Below, one piece after another: positions 63,901 to 64,000 of a DNA stretch of 64,000 nt. The DNA is from Fratercula arctica (taxonomy: Eukaryota; Chordata; Aves; Charadriiformes; Alcidae). The position numbers and the translations under genes were made by a program. Each line of letters begins with the position of its first letter. Positions within the stretch are counted from its first letter, which is position 1. A model generated the notes under the pieces. It had not been told where the DNA came from and searched no databases. It worked only from the letters and a program-made list of their open reading frames with translations. The stretch is from positions 155,491,889 through 155,555,888 of the forward strand of contig CANTUZ010000002.1 in NCBI GenBank assembly GCA_947846985.1. The letters run 5' to 3'.

Positions 63901-64000
63901 GGCTTTGTATTTTCTTCCCCATGGGAGCTGGGAAATGTACAGACCCAGTGAAGTTTGATGCTCAGAAAGTCACGGTCCAGTATATTTTAAGTGCTCAAAA
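60945..64000. other. Intergenic DNA to the window edge, no gene seen
   Basis: AT-rich with A runs near 62470 and 62723-62758. No exon of a neighbouring gene could be recognised. In mammals the next gene upstream of ADCY8 is EFR3A, at long distance. Confidence 0.65.
62723..62758 (+). repeat. A-rich low-complexity tract
   Basis: Runs of A broken by single G residues. Confidence 0.9.

Overview
The window is vertebrate nuclear DNA, almost certainly from a bird. Two exons on the minus strand encode adenylate cyclase type 8 (ADCY8). The dispersed repeats are CR1 non-LTR retrotransposons whose 3' ends finish in variants of ATTCTATGATTCTATG, the dominant repeat class of bird genomes. There are no bacterial-type operons, no CRISPR array and no rRNA or tRNA gene that I can recognise. 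The species cannot be fixed from the sequence.

Layout. Positions 1-9616 are the start of ADCY8 intron 2, which runs off the left edge. Exon 2 is 9617-9766 (150 bp, 50 codons). Intron 1 fills 9767-36387 (26.6 kb). Exon 1 with the start codon is 36388-37323 (936 bp, 312 codons). The 5' UTR and promoter lie at higher coordinates in a CpG island of about 36.9-38.7 kb, with a TATAAAT at 37490-37496. From about 38.9 kb to the right edge I find no gene, only upstream intergenic DNA with CR1 copies, homopolymers and simple repeats. The two exons give the first 362 residues of ADCY8: the cytosolic N-terminus with its calmodulin-binding segment, all six helices of the first membrane cassette, and the start of the linker to the C1 catalytic domain. 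The catalytic exons lie beyond the left edge.

Repeats. CR1 copies occur near 24.6-26.75 kb (intron 1), 40.15-41.26 kb, 46.87-47.54 kb and 59.2-60.94 kb. The copy at 59.96-60.94 kb is the longest; it keeps a broken 3' part of its reverse-transcriptase frame. Simple repeats include 13 units of ATATC, a run of 23 G, a GA tract just upstream of exon 2, and many A/T runs of 20-27.

Most worth a second look: a second, isolated CpG island inside intron 1 (34.19-34.64 kb) with a strong minus-strand donor at its edge and a 14-bp TAATTA-centred palindrome; a minus-strand terminal-exon-like segment at 27.6-27.8 kb, whose reading phase matches that donor, so a nested transcript is possible but unproven; and a strong competing 3' splice site 50 nt upstream of exon 2.
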